DNA of 27,986 bases from Lachnospiraceae bacterium (lineage in GTDB: Bacteria > Bacillota_A > Clostridia > Lachnospirales > Lachnospiraceae): NCBI GenBank assembly GCA_028694115.1, contig JAQUUB010000005.1, positions 1 to 27,986 of the forward strand, read 5' to 3'. Positions 15,879 through 22,738 of the stretch are shown in pieces. Both the position numbers and the translations under genes were made by a program. The notes under the pieces were generated by a model. That model was not told where the DNA came from. It saw nothing but the letters and a program-made list of their open reading frames with translations, and searched no databases. Each line of letters opens with the position of its first letter. Within the stretch, counting starts at the first letter, position 1.

Positions 15879-16718
15879 CTATAGACCACAATATTCCTTA
15901 AATTCATCCATGACATATTTTTGTATCTTTTCTACTAACTCGGTATCTTTTCCTCCAACTGCTTTTCCTTCAAAGGTCTTCCCAATCATGCAGAAATTTG
16001 TAGAGCTAGATACAATGACTTCATCTGCATTTCTAAGCTCTTCCATGGTAAATGGTGTCTCATCTACTGGGACTCCCAGTGCGATACAGGCTTTGATTAG
16101 ATGTGCCTTTGCAATACCTGGTAATACAAGGTTTCCATCTGGATGCGTCTTGAAAACTCCATCCTTTAAAATGGAAATATTACTATGTGCACATTCTGTT
16201 ACGATATCTCCTCTATGAAATACACATTCAAAGCAGTTTTCCTCTTCTGATTTCTGTGCTGCCATAACACTTGGAATCAGATTCAAGGTCTTGATATTAC
16301 AATGTAAGAATCTGGTATCCTCTATCGAAGTCAAATCGACTCTTTCTGAAAAATCTCTAAATTTAGCAGGTTTAATCATAATCCAAAGATTGGATTTTAC
16401 ATCTGGGAATGCATGATTTCTCACAGCGGTACCTCTTGTCTGCTGCCAGTAGACCATTAATTCATCTCCCTCAACCTGATCAAGCATTTCGTATAATGTT
16501 TTCCTTAATTCCTCTTTTGTAAATGGTAATTCAATTTTTAATAGTGCGGAGCTATTGAAAAAACGATCAATATGTTCGTCAATCAAAAAAATCTTATGAT
16601 TTGCTGCGCAGGTTGCATCATATACCCCATCTCCAAAAAAACAAACTCTGTCGTTCATTGGAACCATCATCTCTTCTAATGGTCCAAACTTTCCATTGTA
16701 GTATCCTAATGACTTCAT
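15879..16718 (-). CDS. dat: D-amino-acid aminotransferase (class IV, PLP)
   Basis: Fold-type IV PLP aminotransferase of 279 residues. It most resembles bacterial D-alanine transaminase, which moves the amino group of D-amino acids to 2-oxoglutarate and so makes D-glutamate. The Schiff-base lysine is Lys143 in CNIKTLNLIPSVMAAQ, and Glu175 in DIVTECAHSN should contact the pyridine nitrogen. The trio that binds the substrate carboxylate in D-AAT is present: Tyr33 (GDGVYD) and Arg100 with His102 in TRGTAVRNHAFP. This trio is what separates D-AAT from branched-chain aminotransferases and ADC lyase. The start has AGGAGG seven bases upstream. It is the first gene of the operon, about 118 bases downstream of the predicted transcription start. 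Direction in vivo is not shown: it could also make D-amino acids for the wall. Confidence 0.9.
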   Translation of the reverse strand: MKSLGYYNGKFGPLEEMMVPMNDRVCFFGDGVYDATCAANHKIFLIDEHIDRFFNSSALLKIELPFTKEELRKTLYEMLDQVEGDELMVYWQQTRGTAVRNHAFPDVKSNLWIMIKPAKFRDFSERVDLTSIEDTRFLHCNIKTLNLIPSVMAAQKSEEENCFECVFHRGDIVTECAHSNISILKDGVFKTHPDGNLVLPGIAKAHLIKACIALGVPVDETPFTMEELRNADEVIVSSSTNFCMIGKTFEGKAVGGKDTELVEKIQKYVMDEFKEYCGL

Positions 16719-16843
16719 ACTATTTCCTCCTTCTTAAAAAAAGGTACAAAAATACGACAGCTCCAGCATGACGTCTTCGTCGCTTTCCTTGTCGCAGTGC
16801 CTTCATCCTGTTTCATTCTATGTATATATTCTTTATGTTAAGG

Positions 16844-16872
16844 ATTATAATTTCGCGCTGTAAATTTGTAAA
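16844..16872 (-). promoter_or_regulatory. Promoter of the dat-to-pxpA operon
   Basis: On the minus strand, TTTACA (16867-16872) and a consensus TATAAT (16844-16849) are 17 bases apart. The 70 bases upstream are very AT-rich with A/T tracts, a usual Lrp-type landing area. The leader of about 118 bases holds a small GACG/CGTC hairpin inside a weak CGACA/TGTCG pairing. No T-box or known riboswitch is apparent. Confidence 0.7.
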
Positions 16873-16957
16873 TATTATTCGGAAAAATCCATAATTATTT
16901 TGGTTTTCAATTATTTCTTTAAAATATTTTTATTCTATGGTCTTTTTTCTAAAATTT

Positions 16958-17416
16958 TTACAATAATGTGTTTGGTGGAATCGCTGCTACTTTATTTTTT
17001 ACTTCTTTCAAAACAAAGGAAGTTTTTGTATTGGAGACCCCTTTAATACTTTTAATCATACGATGAAATTCTTCGAGCTTTTCAGAAGATTGTACACTGA
17101 CCTGAAGCATAAAATCATTGTCGCCTGTAATGTAATTGCAGCTGATAATCTCATCTGTCTTTTCTACGATATCTGTAAAATTATCATAGAATTTGGGATG
17201 CTCGAGACTAACTTCCATAATTGCCATTACATCATTTCCTATTTTGTGTGTATCGAGCAAAACCGTATATTGTTTAATAATACCGCTCTTTTCCATTTTG
17301 TGAATTCTCTCTGTTACAGAAGCTACTGACATGTTTATTTTTTTACTAATCTCTGTGGATGTCTGTCTTGCATTATCGCGTAGACAGCCAAGGATTTGTG
17401 CATCAATTTGATCCAT
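16958..17416 (-). CDS. Lrp/AsnC-family transcriptional regulator
   Basis: From ATG 17416 this is a 152-residue protein of standard Lrp/AsnC length. Residues 1-60 form the winged helix-turn-helix (MDQIDAQILGCLRDNARQTSTEISKKINMSVASVTERIHKMEKSGIIKQYTVLLD), and residues 65-140 form the RAM ligand-binding domain, with the ITGDNDFMLQVSV strand that shapes the effector pocket. AAAGGA lies six bases before this ATG; the longer frame adds 28 residues with no family match. It sits 240 bases upstream of the dat operon on the same strand, and a promoter lies in that gap, so it is a plausible local activator or repressor that senses an amino acid. The effector is unknown; D-alanine, D-glutamate or 5-oxoproline would be logical. 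Confidence 0.93.
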   Translation of the reverse strand: MDQIDAQILGCLRDNARQTSTEISKKINMSVASVTERIHKMEKSGIIKQYTVLLDTHKIGNDVMAIMEVSLEHPKFYDNFTDIVEKTDEIISCNYITGDNDFMLQVSVQSSEKLEEFHRMIKSIKGVSNTKTSFVLKEVKNKVAAIPPNTLL

Positions 17417-17489
17417 TTTTTGTCCTTTTCCTGTTATATTTTTAAGCTCTTTGAATGAAATATATCTGTACTCTATTCTCTTTGTTCCT

Positions 17490-17594
17490 TTAGACTTCAC
17501 TATTTATTGGTTTGATTATACTTTCAACTGTAGCTTTAAACTTATCTAAGCTATTTATATAATTGTTTACAATTTTTTCACATGCCTGTGCAAT
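17490..17594 (-). other. Possible 34-codon frame with a strong ribosome site but an ATT start
   Basis: AAGGAGGGG is followed after seven bases by ATT and then 34 codons to TAA, giving a plausible amphipathic peptide (IAQACEKIVNNYINSLDKFK...). ATT is a very rare start codon. The frame stays open upstream into the end of the 17639 gene with no ATG. It may be a chance frame, a decayed gene end, or a short peptide upstream of lrp. Confidence 0.2.
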
Positions 17595-17638
17595 TCTACT
17601 TCCCCTCCTTCGCTCTGTTCTACCTCTAAAATTACAGC

Positions 17639-17851
17639 TTATTTGTTTTTTATCTTTTTCACGTACAAATAATATGTTCCAACATTATTTAATGAGCCAA
17701 GTCCTCTATGGCTAGAAGGATTGTTTATAAATTCTGATTGAGTTTGTACTCCTTTTATTTCTAATTCATTTTTCATCTTCATATATTCATCAATGCTTGA
17801 AGTTTCCAGTACTTTTTCCCAACCAAGAATCATATTCCAAAATCTACTCAT
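17639..17851 (-). CDS. Small uncharacterised protein
   Basis: A 70-residue soluble protein starting MSRFWNMILGWEKVLETSSIDEYMKMKNELEIKG and ending GTYYLYVKKIKNK. The pattern of an N-terminal aromatic stretch, a 'EYxxMKNxLExxGV' helix, a Gly/Ser/Asn-rich linker and a final 'YYLYVKK' strand resembles small DUF2007-like proteins seen in Clostridia, but I do not recognise a named family. ATG 17851 has AGGAGA eight bases upstream; the TTG one codon earlier is less likely. It stands alone between the ATPase and lrp. Function unknown. Confidence 0.6.
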   Translation of the reverse strand: MSRFWNMILGWEKVLETSSIDEYMKMKNELEIKGVQTQSEFINNPSSHRGLGSLNNVGTYYLYVKKIKNK

Positions 17852-17966
17852 CAAAAATATCTCCTTATTCTAAACATAATTTATTGGTTCTTGATTAAAT
17901 ACTATTATTTATTTGTTTTAGTATGTTCCGTATTGTATCCGTTTCTGCTTCCAGTGCGCTTTATCA

Positions 17967-19169
17967 TTACTTGCTCTCCAATAAAAACTCAAGAAGATTT
18001 TTATGAATAATTCCGTCTCTTGCTAAAGTGACTCTATCTAAAGTTATCACATATTTCGGATAATTATCATTAATGCTCTTATACGCTCCAAATTCACGTT
18101 CTATTACATGTTCATCACTTAACAGATAGGCAGCCTGAATATAAAATTTCTCCTCTCCCTTTTGGGCAATAAAGTCGACTTCTCCCTTATATGTTTTTCC
18201 AACAAAAACCTGATATCCTCTTGCAATTAACTCATTGTAGCATATTGTTTCCACAATGTAATTATACTCTTCCTTAACCCGATTTTTCTTTATATGAAAA
18301 AATCCCAAATCACTAACATAAGTTTTTTCTTCATATGCCAATATCTTTTTTCCGCGTATATCATATCTCGATACTTTATCACATATACAAGCATCTACAA
18401 TGTACTTCAAATAATCATACACTGTAGGTGCCGAAACTGATTGATTCTCATCGGTAAGTGATGATGCAATTGCATTACCTGATATAGTTGTTGAGGAATT
18501 TGCTACTACATACTCCAATATTTTTTCTAATGCTACTGGTGATGCCACTTTATTTCTCATCACAATATCCTTCAATACAACCGAATCGTAAATATTTGAT
18601 AGAATAATTTCTTTGCTGCTTTCATCTCCTTCTTTACATACCAGTGGAAATCCACCCCACTTCATATATTCATCCAGCAGTTCTTCCTTCGTTCTATTTC
18701 TTTGCATTTCAATCTGACATTCACAGTATTCCTTAAAATTAAAAGGCATAACTCGAAATGAAATTGTTCTACCACTTAAATGCGTTGCCAATTCTCCAGA
18801 TAGAAGTTTTGAATTTGATCCTGTAATAAAAATACTAACATCATGTGTTGATCGAAACGAATTTATAACTAATTCAAAATTATTTACATTTTGAATTTCA
18901 TCAAAAAACAAATAGTATTTTCCATCTTCATTTATGGCTTTTTCAATATATTCATACAACGAATCAGCATTGCATATATTCCGATATTTATAATCTTCAA
19001 AATTGATATATATAATTTTATTGTCAGGTATCTGCCTATCATTTAACTCTTGAATCATTTGTCTCATAATAGTTGATTTGCCACAACGTCTAATACCAGT
19101 GATTACTTTTATCATTTCTGAATTATAAAATGGTCTTATACGTTCCAAATACATTTCTCTTTTTACCAT
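17967..19169 (-). CDS. AAA ATPase with DUF4143-type C-terminus
   Basis: A 400-residue protein of the AAA_14/DUF4143 group. Walker A is GIRRCGKS at 25-32, Walker B is YYLFFDEIQ near 86-93 with Asp90 and Glu91, and a sensor-like strand FITGSNS follows. The middle holds a winged-helix-like region (VANSSTTISGNAIASSLT...VSAPTVYDYLKYIVDACI). The C-terminus has YNELIARGYQVFVGKTYKGEVDFIAQKG, the truncated nuclease-like Gly-Glu-Val-Asp motif of DUF4143. Such proteins are widespread, often in several copies per genome in gut Clostridia and archaea, with no agreed function. ATG 19169 is preferred, as it has GGAG upstream; ATG 19190 has no ribosome site. A large perfect inverted repeat lies 51 bases upstream. 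Confidence 0.88.
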   Translation of the reverse strand: MVKREMYLERIRPFYNSEMIKVITGIRRCGKSTIMRQMIQELNDRQIPDNKIIYINFEDYKYRNICNADSLYEYIEKAINEDGKYYLFFDEIQNVNNFELVINSFRSTHDVSIFITGSNSKLLSGELATHLSGRTISFRVMPFNFKEYCECQIEMQRNRTKEELLDEYMKWGGFPLVCKEGDESSKEIILSNIYDSVVLKDIVMRNKVASPVALEKILEYVVANSSTTISGNAIASSLTDENQSVSAPTVYDYLKYIVDACICDKVSRYDIRGKKILAYEEKTYVSDLGFFHIKKNRVKEEYNYIVETICYNELIARGYQVFVGKTYKGEVDFIAQKGEEKFYIQAAYLLSDEHVIEREFGAYKSINDNYPKYVITLDRVTLARDGIIHKNLLEFLLESK

Positions 19170-19219
19170 ATTAAGCTCATCTCCAATCATTACTAATATT
19201 ATTACTATAGCACAATTAT

Positions 19220-19273
19220 TTACAAAAAGTAAAATAGAATTAAGTAGATTTAATTCTATTTTACTTTTTGTAA
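19220..19273. repeat. 24-bp perfect inverted repeat, six-base loop
   Basis: Arms at 19220-19243 and 19250-19273 are exact reverse complements of 24 bases, and the loop is GTAGAT. The arms are almost pure A/T and contain AAAAAGT and AAAATAGAATTAA. The arm nearer the ATPase overlaps a weak minus-strand promoter (TTTACT, 18 bases, TATAGT). There is no G/C core, so it is not a normal terminator, although a T-run exists in the arm. Confidence 0.85.
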
Positions 19274-19323
19274 TGGTTTTAAATTCATTTAATTCATATA
19301 CATTTATTAAATATCTATCAATG

Positions 19324-19473
19324 TCACAGATTTACGGTTTTATTAGAAATGAATTTCCGAGTAATAATTTCTAAAACAACATTACTACAAACAAAAACAG
19401 CAACCATGATTCTGGAAAAATGAATTTGTCTGAATAAATATAAAATGAAAGTGAATGTAAATTGTTTTTTCAT
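19324..19473 (-). CDS. Small membrane peptide coupled to padR, perhaps truncated
   Basis: A 49-codon frame starts two bases after the padR stop and uses AGGGG nine bases upstream. The peptide begins MKKQFTFTFILYLFRQIHFSR and continues IMVAVFVCSNVVLEIIT, so it has two short hydrophobic stretches with basic ends. PadR genes are often followed by the membrane protein or ABC permease they control, and this may be such a partner that has lost its C-terminal part, or a genuine small membrane protein. The next 50 bases hold no continuing frame that I could see. No family recognised. Confidence 0.4.
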   Translation of the reverse strand: MKKQFTFTFILYLFRQIHFSRIMVAVFVCSNVVLEIITRKFISNKTVNL

Positions 19474-19475
19474 AA

Positions 19476-19784
19476 TTAAATTCCCCTATCAATAAATTCT
19501 AAAATTTTAATAAGCTTTTTTTTCTCTTGTCGAAACGAATTTAAACACTCTTTTCCTTTATCCAATAAATGAAAATATTTACGTAATCGACTATTATATT
19601 CTTCCGTATAAGAGATTATATTACCTGCTTCTTCCATTCTTCTTAATATCGGATATAATGTTGATTCTGAAATATCAACGTAGATTGAAATATCCTTTAT
19701 AATTTGATATCCATAAGAATCTTTTTCTTCTAAAACGGATAAAACACAAAACTCTAATAAGCCTTTTCTTAATTGCGGATTCAC
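19476..19784 (-). CDS. PadR-family transcriptional regulator
   Basis: A 102-residue winged-helix regulator. The family opening VNPQLRKGLLEFCVLSVLEEKDSYGYQIIKDI is followed by the recognition segment ISESTLYPILRRMEEAGNIISYTEEYNSRLRKYFHLLDKGKECLNSF, and the C-terminal helix is short (PadR-s2 type). I use GTG 19784, because GGAGG lies exactly six bases upstream and the longer frame to 19826 starts upstream of the predicted transcription start. It overlaps no neighbour; a 49-codon membrane frame follows at two bases. The palindrome across its promoter points to autorepression. Partners of PadR proteins are usually efflux pumps or membrane-stress genes, and none is intact here. Confidence 0.9.
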   Translation of the reverse strand: MNPQLRKGLLEFCVLSVLEEKDSYGYQIIKDISIYVDISESTLYPILRRMEEAGNIISYTEEYNSRLRKYFHLLDKGKECLNSFRQEKKKLIKILEFIDRGI

Positions 19785-19810
19785 TGTATACCTCCGATAT
19801 GCCCCTCTAT

Positions 19811-19846
19811 ACATTATACTATACATTACATAGTATAATGTGTCAA
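19811..19846 (-). promoter_or_regulatory. padR promoter with overlapping palindromic operator
   Basis: On the minus strand TTGACA (19841-19846) and TATAGT (19818-19823) are 17 bases apart. A perfect 12-bp inverted repeat (ACATTATACTAT and ATAGTATAATGT, spacer seven bases; 19811-19841) covers the spacer and the -10 box. This is the arrangement expected for an autorepressed PadR gene. Confidence 0.85.
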
Positions 19847-19951
19847 TAAAATATTTACATAATTTGTATAATTTTCATTTGGCTTAATAAAATACCAACC
19901 AGGTCGACCTAATGAAAATCACAGACAATTATCAATGATTCCTTATTTTAG

Positions 19952-19995
19952 GGCAGTAAAAATGCCCATCCAATGGATGAGCATTTTTTACTGCC
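19952..19995 (-). terminator. Terminator downstream of tRNA-Leu
   Basis: On the minus strand, GGCAGTAAAA and AATGCTCATCC pair with GGATGGGCATT and TTTACTGCC over about 20 bp, with one bulge. The base of the stem uses the last four bases of the tRNA gene. Confidence 0.8.
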
Positions 19996-20078
19996 GGCGA
20001 CCGGAATCGAACCGGTACGGGAGTATAAGTCCCGCAGGATTTTAAGTCCTGTGCGTCTGCCAGTTCCGCCACGCCGGC
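19992..20078 (-). tRNA. tRNA-Leu (UAA)
   Basis: The 87-base gene folds as a class II tRNA. The acceptor stem GCCGGCG pairs with CGCCGGC, with discriminator A. The anticodon arm is CAGGA-CTTAAAA-TCCTG, giving anticodon TAA. A long variable arm (GGGACTTATACTCCC) and the T-arm GGTTCGATTCC follow. CCA is not encoded. The 125-base spacer up to tRNA-Tyr holds a small CTCGAG-GAAA-CTCGGG hairpin at about 20088-20107 and no gene I can support. Confidence 0.97.
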
Positions 20079-20203
20079 TTATATATAAACCCGAGTTTCC
20101 TCGAGATATATAACTGGTCTTACAACTTTAAATGATATTGATGATGCTCGTATCCACCGCTCTCGAGCTGATTTACTAATTGATACCTGCGACAACATCA
20201 TAA

Positions 20204-20285
20204 TGGGCGGAGAAGGATTCGAACCTTCGAAGGCGCTGCCAGCAGATTTACAGTCTGTCCCCTTTGGCCACTCGGGAATCCACCC
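20204..20285 (-). tRNA. tRNA-Tyr (GUA)
   Basis: The acceptor GGGTGGA pairs with TCCGCCC, discriminator A. The anticodon arm is CAGA-CTGTAAA-TCTG, giving anticodon GTA. The long variable region GCTGGCAGCGCCTTC and the T-arm GGTTCGAATCC fit bacterial class II tRNA-Tyr. CCA is not encoded. It is transcribed ahead of tRNA-Leu. Confidence 0.97.
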
Positions 20286-20329
20286 ATTTTTTTAAAACTT
20301 GCTAGTACTTAAATATACCAGCGGAAATT

Positions 20330-20338
20330 ATTGTATCA
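20330..20338 (-). promoter_or_regulatory. Extended -10 promoter for the tRNA pair
   Basis: On the minus strand TGATACAAT matches an extended -10 (TGnTAnAAT) about 45 bases upstream of tRNA-Tyr. A -35 is weak (TTGTAT at 17 bases). No GC-rich terminator was seen between the GH13 gene and this point. Confidence 0.5.
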
Positions 20339-20402
20339 TATGTTTTTCCAAAATACAACCCATTAATATTTAAAATTTGCATTAATTTTCAAAAACAGAC
20401 GG

Positions 20403-22553
20403 TTAATTAAAAAACCATTTTTTTGGTACTTCTTTTACCTTCTCTGGCTCCTTAATATCTGACTCTCTCTTTAATATCATCGAAGATTCTTTTGGCATTG
20501 GAATGGAGATATGTCCTCCCTCTACCGCATAGTCAATTTCATCAATCGAATAGCCCTGATTCGTTGTATACATAAGACTTTTTATGGTAGTTTCTCTTGG
20601 TATTCCCGTTTCCCAAACAGAAAGCTCCACGGTGACTTCATGGTCATTATTATTTACTATGATGATACTCTGTTCTCTTTTCGTAAATCTGGCATATGCA
20701 ATGACACCATATTCCCCTTTTAACATTCTGGTACTACCTAATTTTAACTCTTTATTTGTCTTTCGGATTCGAATCAATTCTTTATGGTAATTAATTAAAT
20801 CATGGTCTTCATTTCCCCAGGGATAAGTTCTGCGATTATCTGGATCTGTAAATCCGCATACACCAGCTTCATCACCATAGTAGATGGTAGGTGCTCCCAC
20901 CCAGGTCATCTGAATGAGTACTGCATTTCTCATAACAGCTTTGTTTATGCCTGTATTTGCTGCTTCACTACCTTTTGAATTAAGCCTTCCAACTGTCTTA
21001 TTGGTTCTGGTCAAAAATCTGGAATGATCATGATTTGACAATTCGTTCATTGCAACGCTGATAGAAGGTGAAGTAAAAAAAGAAGAGTGATATTTCATAG
21101 CACCCCAGAAGCTATTACTGTTTCCAAGCAGATCCTGTCTGAAATCATCACTATGCTTTTGCATTCCTGTCAAAAACCATGTGACTGGCTCCATAAAAGC
21201 ATCATAATTCATAACCGTATCCCACTCTTTTCCCATCAACCAGTCTTTGGGACAGCCATAATGCTCTGCAATGATAATCGCCTCTGGATTGGCCTGTTTC
21301 ACAACACGTCGAAATTCTTTCCAGAATTTATGATTGAATTCTGGACTATGACCTAAATCTGCTGCTACATCTAACCGCCATCCGTCCACATTATAAGGGG
21401 GAGATACCCACTTTCTTGCAATCTCTAAAATATAGTTTTGCAGAGATGGGGATCCTTCATAGTTTAATTTCGGAAGGGTATCATGACCCCACCAGCCGTC
21501 ATAATTATTATTATAGGGAAAACTGCCACCATGAAATTTAAAGAAGGAATGATAGGGACTCTTTTCATCTACATAAGCCCCCTTCTCATACCCTGGCTGA
21601 TTTTCATAGATGCATTCCCTATCCATCCATTTATTAAAAGATCCACAGTGATTAAAAACTCCATCAATAATGACTTTTATATTCCGTTTATGCGCTTCTT
21701 CCACTAATTTCTGGAATAATTGATTACTGGCCTCTAGATTTTCTTTTCTGGTCACTCGGTTAATATATCTGGTTGCATTTTTGTTCTGATGATCTCCTGG
21801 CTGTAAAAGCTCCCCATCATCTACCACTATTTTTCCGATATGAGGATCAATGTAATCATAATCCTGAATATCATACTTATGATTGGAGGGCGATACGAAT
21901 AGGGGATTAAAATAGATGGCTTCAATCCCAAGATCTTGCAGATAATCAAACTTTTCCATTACTCCCTGTAAATCTCCACCATAAAATTCTCTTACACCCA
22001 TCATGGCAGGATATTTATTCCAATCTTCTACCTGGGTCGAATAATCCCCGATGTAAGAATACTCGTTTGTTAAAACGTCATTCCTTTTATCCCCATTATA
22101 AAACCGGTCAATATAAATTTGGTACATCACTGCACCCTTTGCCCAATCAGGCGTTTTAAATCCGGGAATCAGTCGAAAGGTATACTTCTCATCTCTCTCC
22201 TTTACAACACCTCTTGTATCATAGTAAACATCAATTCGACCTATTTGTATCTCAAAAGAATACTGAATAGGCTCATCATCTAATTGAACCTCTATCTCAT
22301 AATAATCAAACTCTTCCTCTGAATCAACCTTATTCATTAGCTGATGCTCTGTTGCTGAAACATAAAATACACTATCCGCATGATTCCTGCCTGTTCGAAA
22401 ACGTATTTTAACAATACTATAGGGATTCGGCTCTGGTGGAATCACGTAATCTGGAGATGTATCAGAATAAAGTGCTTTTCTATCTAAAGGAGGTCTCATG
22501 CCAGAAATATAGATCTGATTTCTTTCATTCATTGGGTAATTGTTGATATCCAT
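20403..22553 (-). CDS. GH13 neopullulanase/cyclomaltodextrinase-type glycosidase
   Basis: A 716-residue alpha-amylase-family enzyme. Residues 1-135 are a beta-rich N-domain like CBM34, and the catalytic barrel begins at about 138 (WAKGAVMYQIYIDRFYNGD). All four GH13 signatures are present: DGVFNH at about 295-303; GWRLDVAAD with nucleophile Asp395; IIAEH with acid/base Glu430; and NHDHSRF with Asp509. The extra motif LPKLNY corresponds to the MPKLN region V of the neopullulanase/maltogenic amylase subfamily. There is no signal peptide, so it should act in the cytoplasm on maltodextrins, cyclodextrins or pullulan pieces. The start has AGGAG six bases upstream. It is a single-gene unit with its own promoter; no sugar transporter is nearby. 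Confidence 0.93.
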   Translation of the reverse strand: MDINNYPMNERNQIYISGMRPPLDRKALYSDTSPDYVIPPEPNPYSIVKIRFRTGRNHADSVFYVSATEHQLMNKVDSEEEFDYYEIEVQLDDEPIQYSFEIQIGRIDVYYDTRGVVKERDEKYTFRLIPGFKTPDWAKGAVMYQIYIDRFYNGDKRNDVLTNEYSYIGDYSTQVEDWNKYPAMMGVREFYGGDLQGVMEKFDYLQDLGIEAIYFNPLFVSPSNHKYDIQDYDYIDPHIGKIVVDDGELLQPGDHQNKNATRYINRVTRKENLEASNQLFQKLVEEAHKRNIKVIIDGVFNHCGSFNKWMDRECIYENQPGYEKGAYVDEKSPYHSFFKFHGGSFPYNNNYDGWWGHDTLPKLNYEGSPSLQNYILEIARKWVSPPYNVDGWRLDVAADLGHSPEFNHKFWKEFRRVVKQANPEAIIIAEHYGCPKDWLMGKEWDTVMNYDAFMEPVTWFLTGMQKHSDDFRQDLLGNSNSFWGAMKYHSSFFTSPSISVAMNELSNHDHSRFLTRTNKTVGRLNSKGSEAANTGINKAVMRNAVLIQMTWVGAPTIYYGDEAGVCGFTDPDNRRTYPWGNEDHDLINYHKELIRIRKTNKELKLGSTRMLKGEYGVIAYARFTKREQSIIIVNNNDHEVTVELSVWETGIPRETTIKSLMYTTNQGYSIDEIDYAVEGGHISIPMPKESSMILKRESDIKEPEKVKEVPKKWFFN

Positions 22554-22588
22554 TTTAATCTCCTATCAATCATTTCTTACTATCTCTT

Positions 22589-22617
22589 ATTTTACATCAT
22601 TTATTTTACAATATCAA
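22589..22617 (-). promoter_or_regulatory. Promoter of the GH13 gene
   Basis: On the minus strand TTGATA (22612-22617) and TAAAAT (22589-22594) are 17 bases apart, giving a leader of about 30 bases. No operator such as a cre box was recognised. Confidence 0.65.
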
Positions 22618-22683
22618 GACAACTGGTTGTACCACTTTAAGCGTAATGTAGTGAGTTTCTTCCCTTTTAAGACAATATTTATA

Positions 22684-22722
22684 AAAGAGGGAGCCAGCAC
22701 AAAATGATGCAGCTCCCTCTTT
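22684..22722 (-). terminator. Terminator of the right-hand surface-protein gene
   Basis: An 11-bp perfect stem AAAGAGGGAGC / GCTCCCTCTTT surrounds a 17-base loop; on the minus strand it is followed by TTATAAAT. The stem resembles the terminators at 138 and 5511 but the loop differs. Confidence 0.85.
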
Positions 22723-22738
22723 CTTAATTATGATTCTA

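Noticed and set aside
16719..16843. T-box or amino acid riboswitch in the dat leader
   Set aside because: Only small weak stems are seen, with no T-box core, no terminator/antiterminator pair and no recognised aptamer motif.
17905..17967. 20-codon frame overlapping the ATPase stop codon (MIKRTGSRNG...)
   Set aside because: It has a fair ribosome site and TAATG coupling, but it is too short and unrecognisable to call a gene without homologues.
17639..20078. Genomic island inserted at the tRNA-Leu 3' end
   Set aside because: The accessory genes lie next to the tRNA, but I found no repeat of the tRNA 3' end and no integrase in the window.
20079..20203. Open plus-strand frame across the inter-tRNA spacer (TGLTTLNDIDDARIHRSR...)
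   Set aside because: It runs into the tRNA-Tyr gene, a common source of spurious proteins, and has no start codon or ribosome site.
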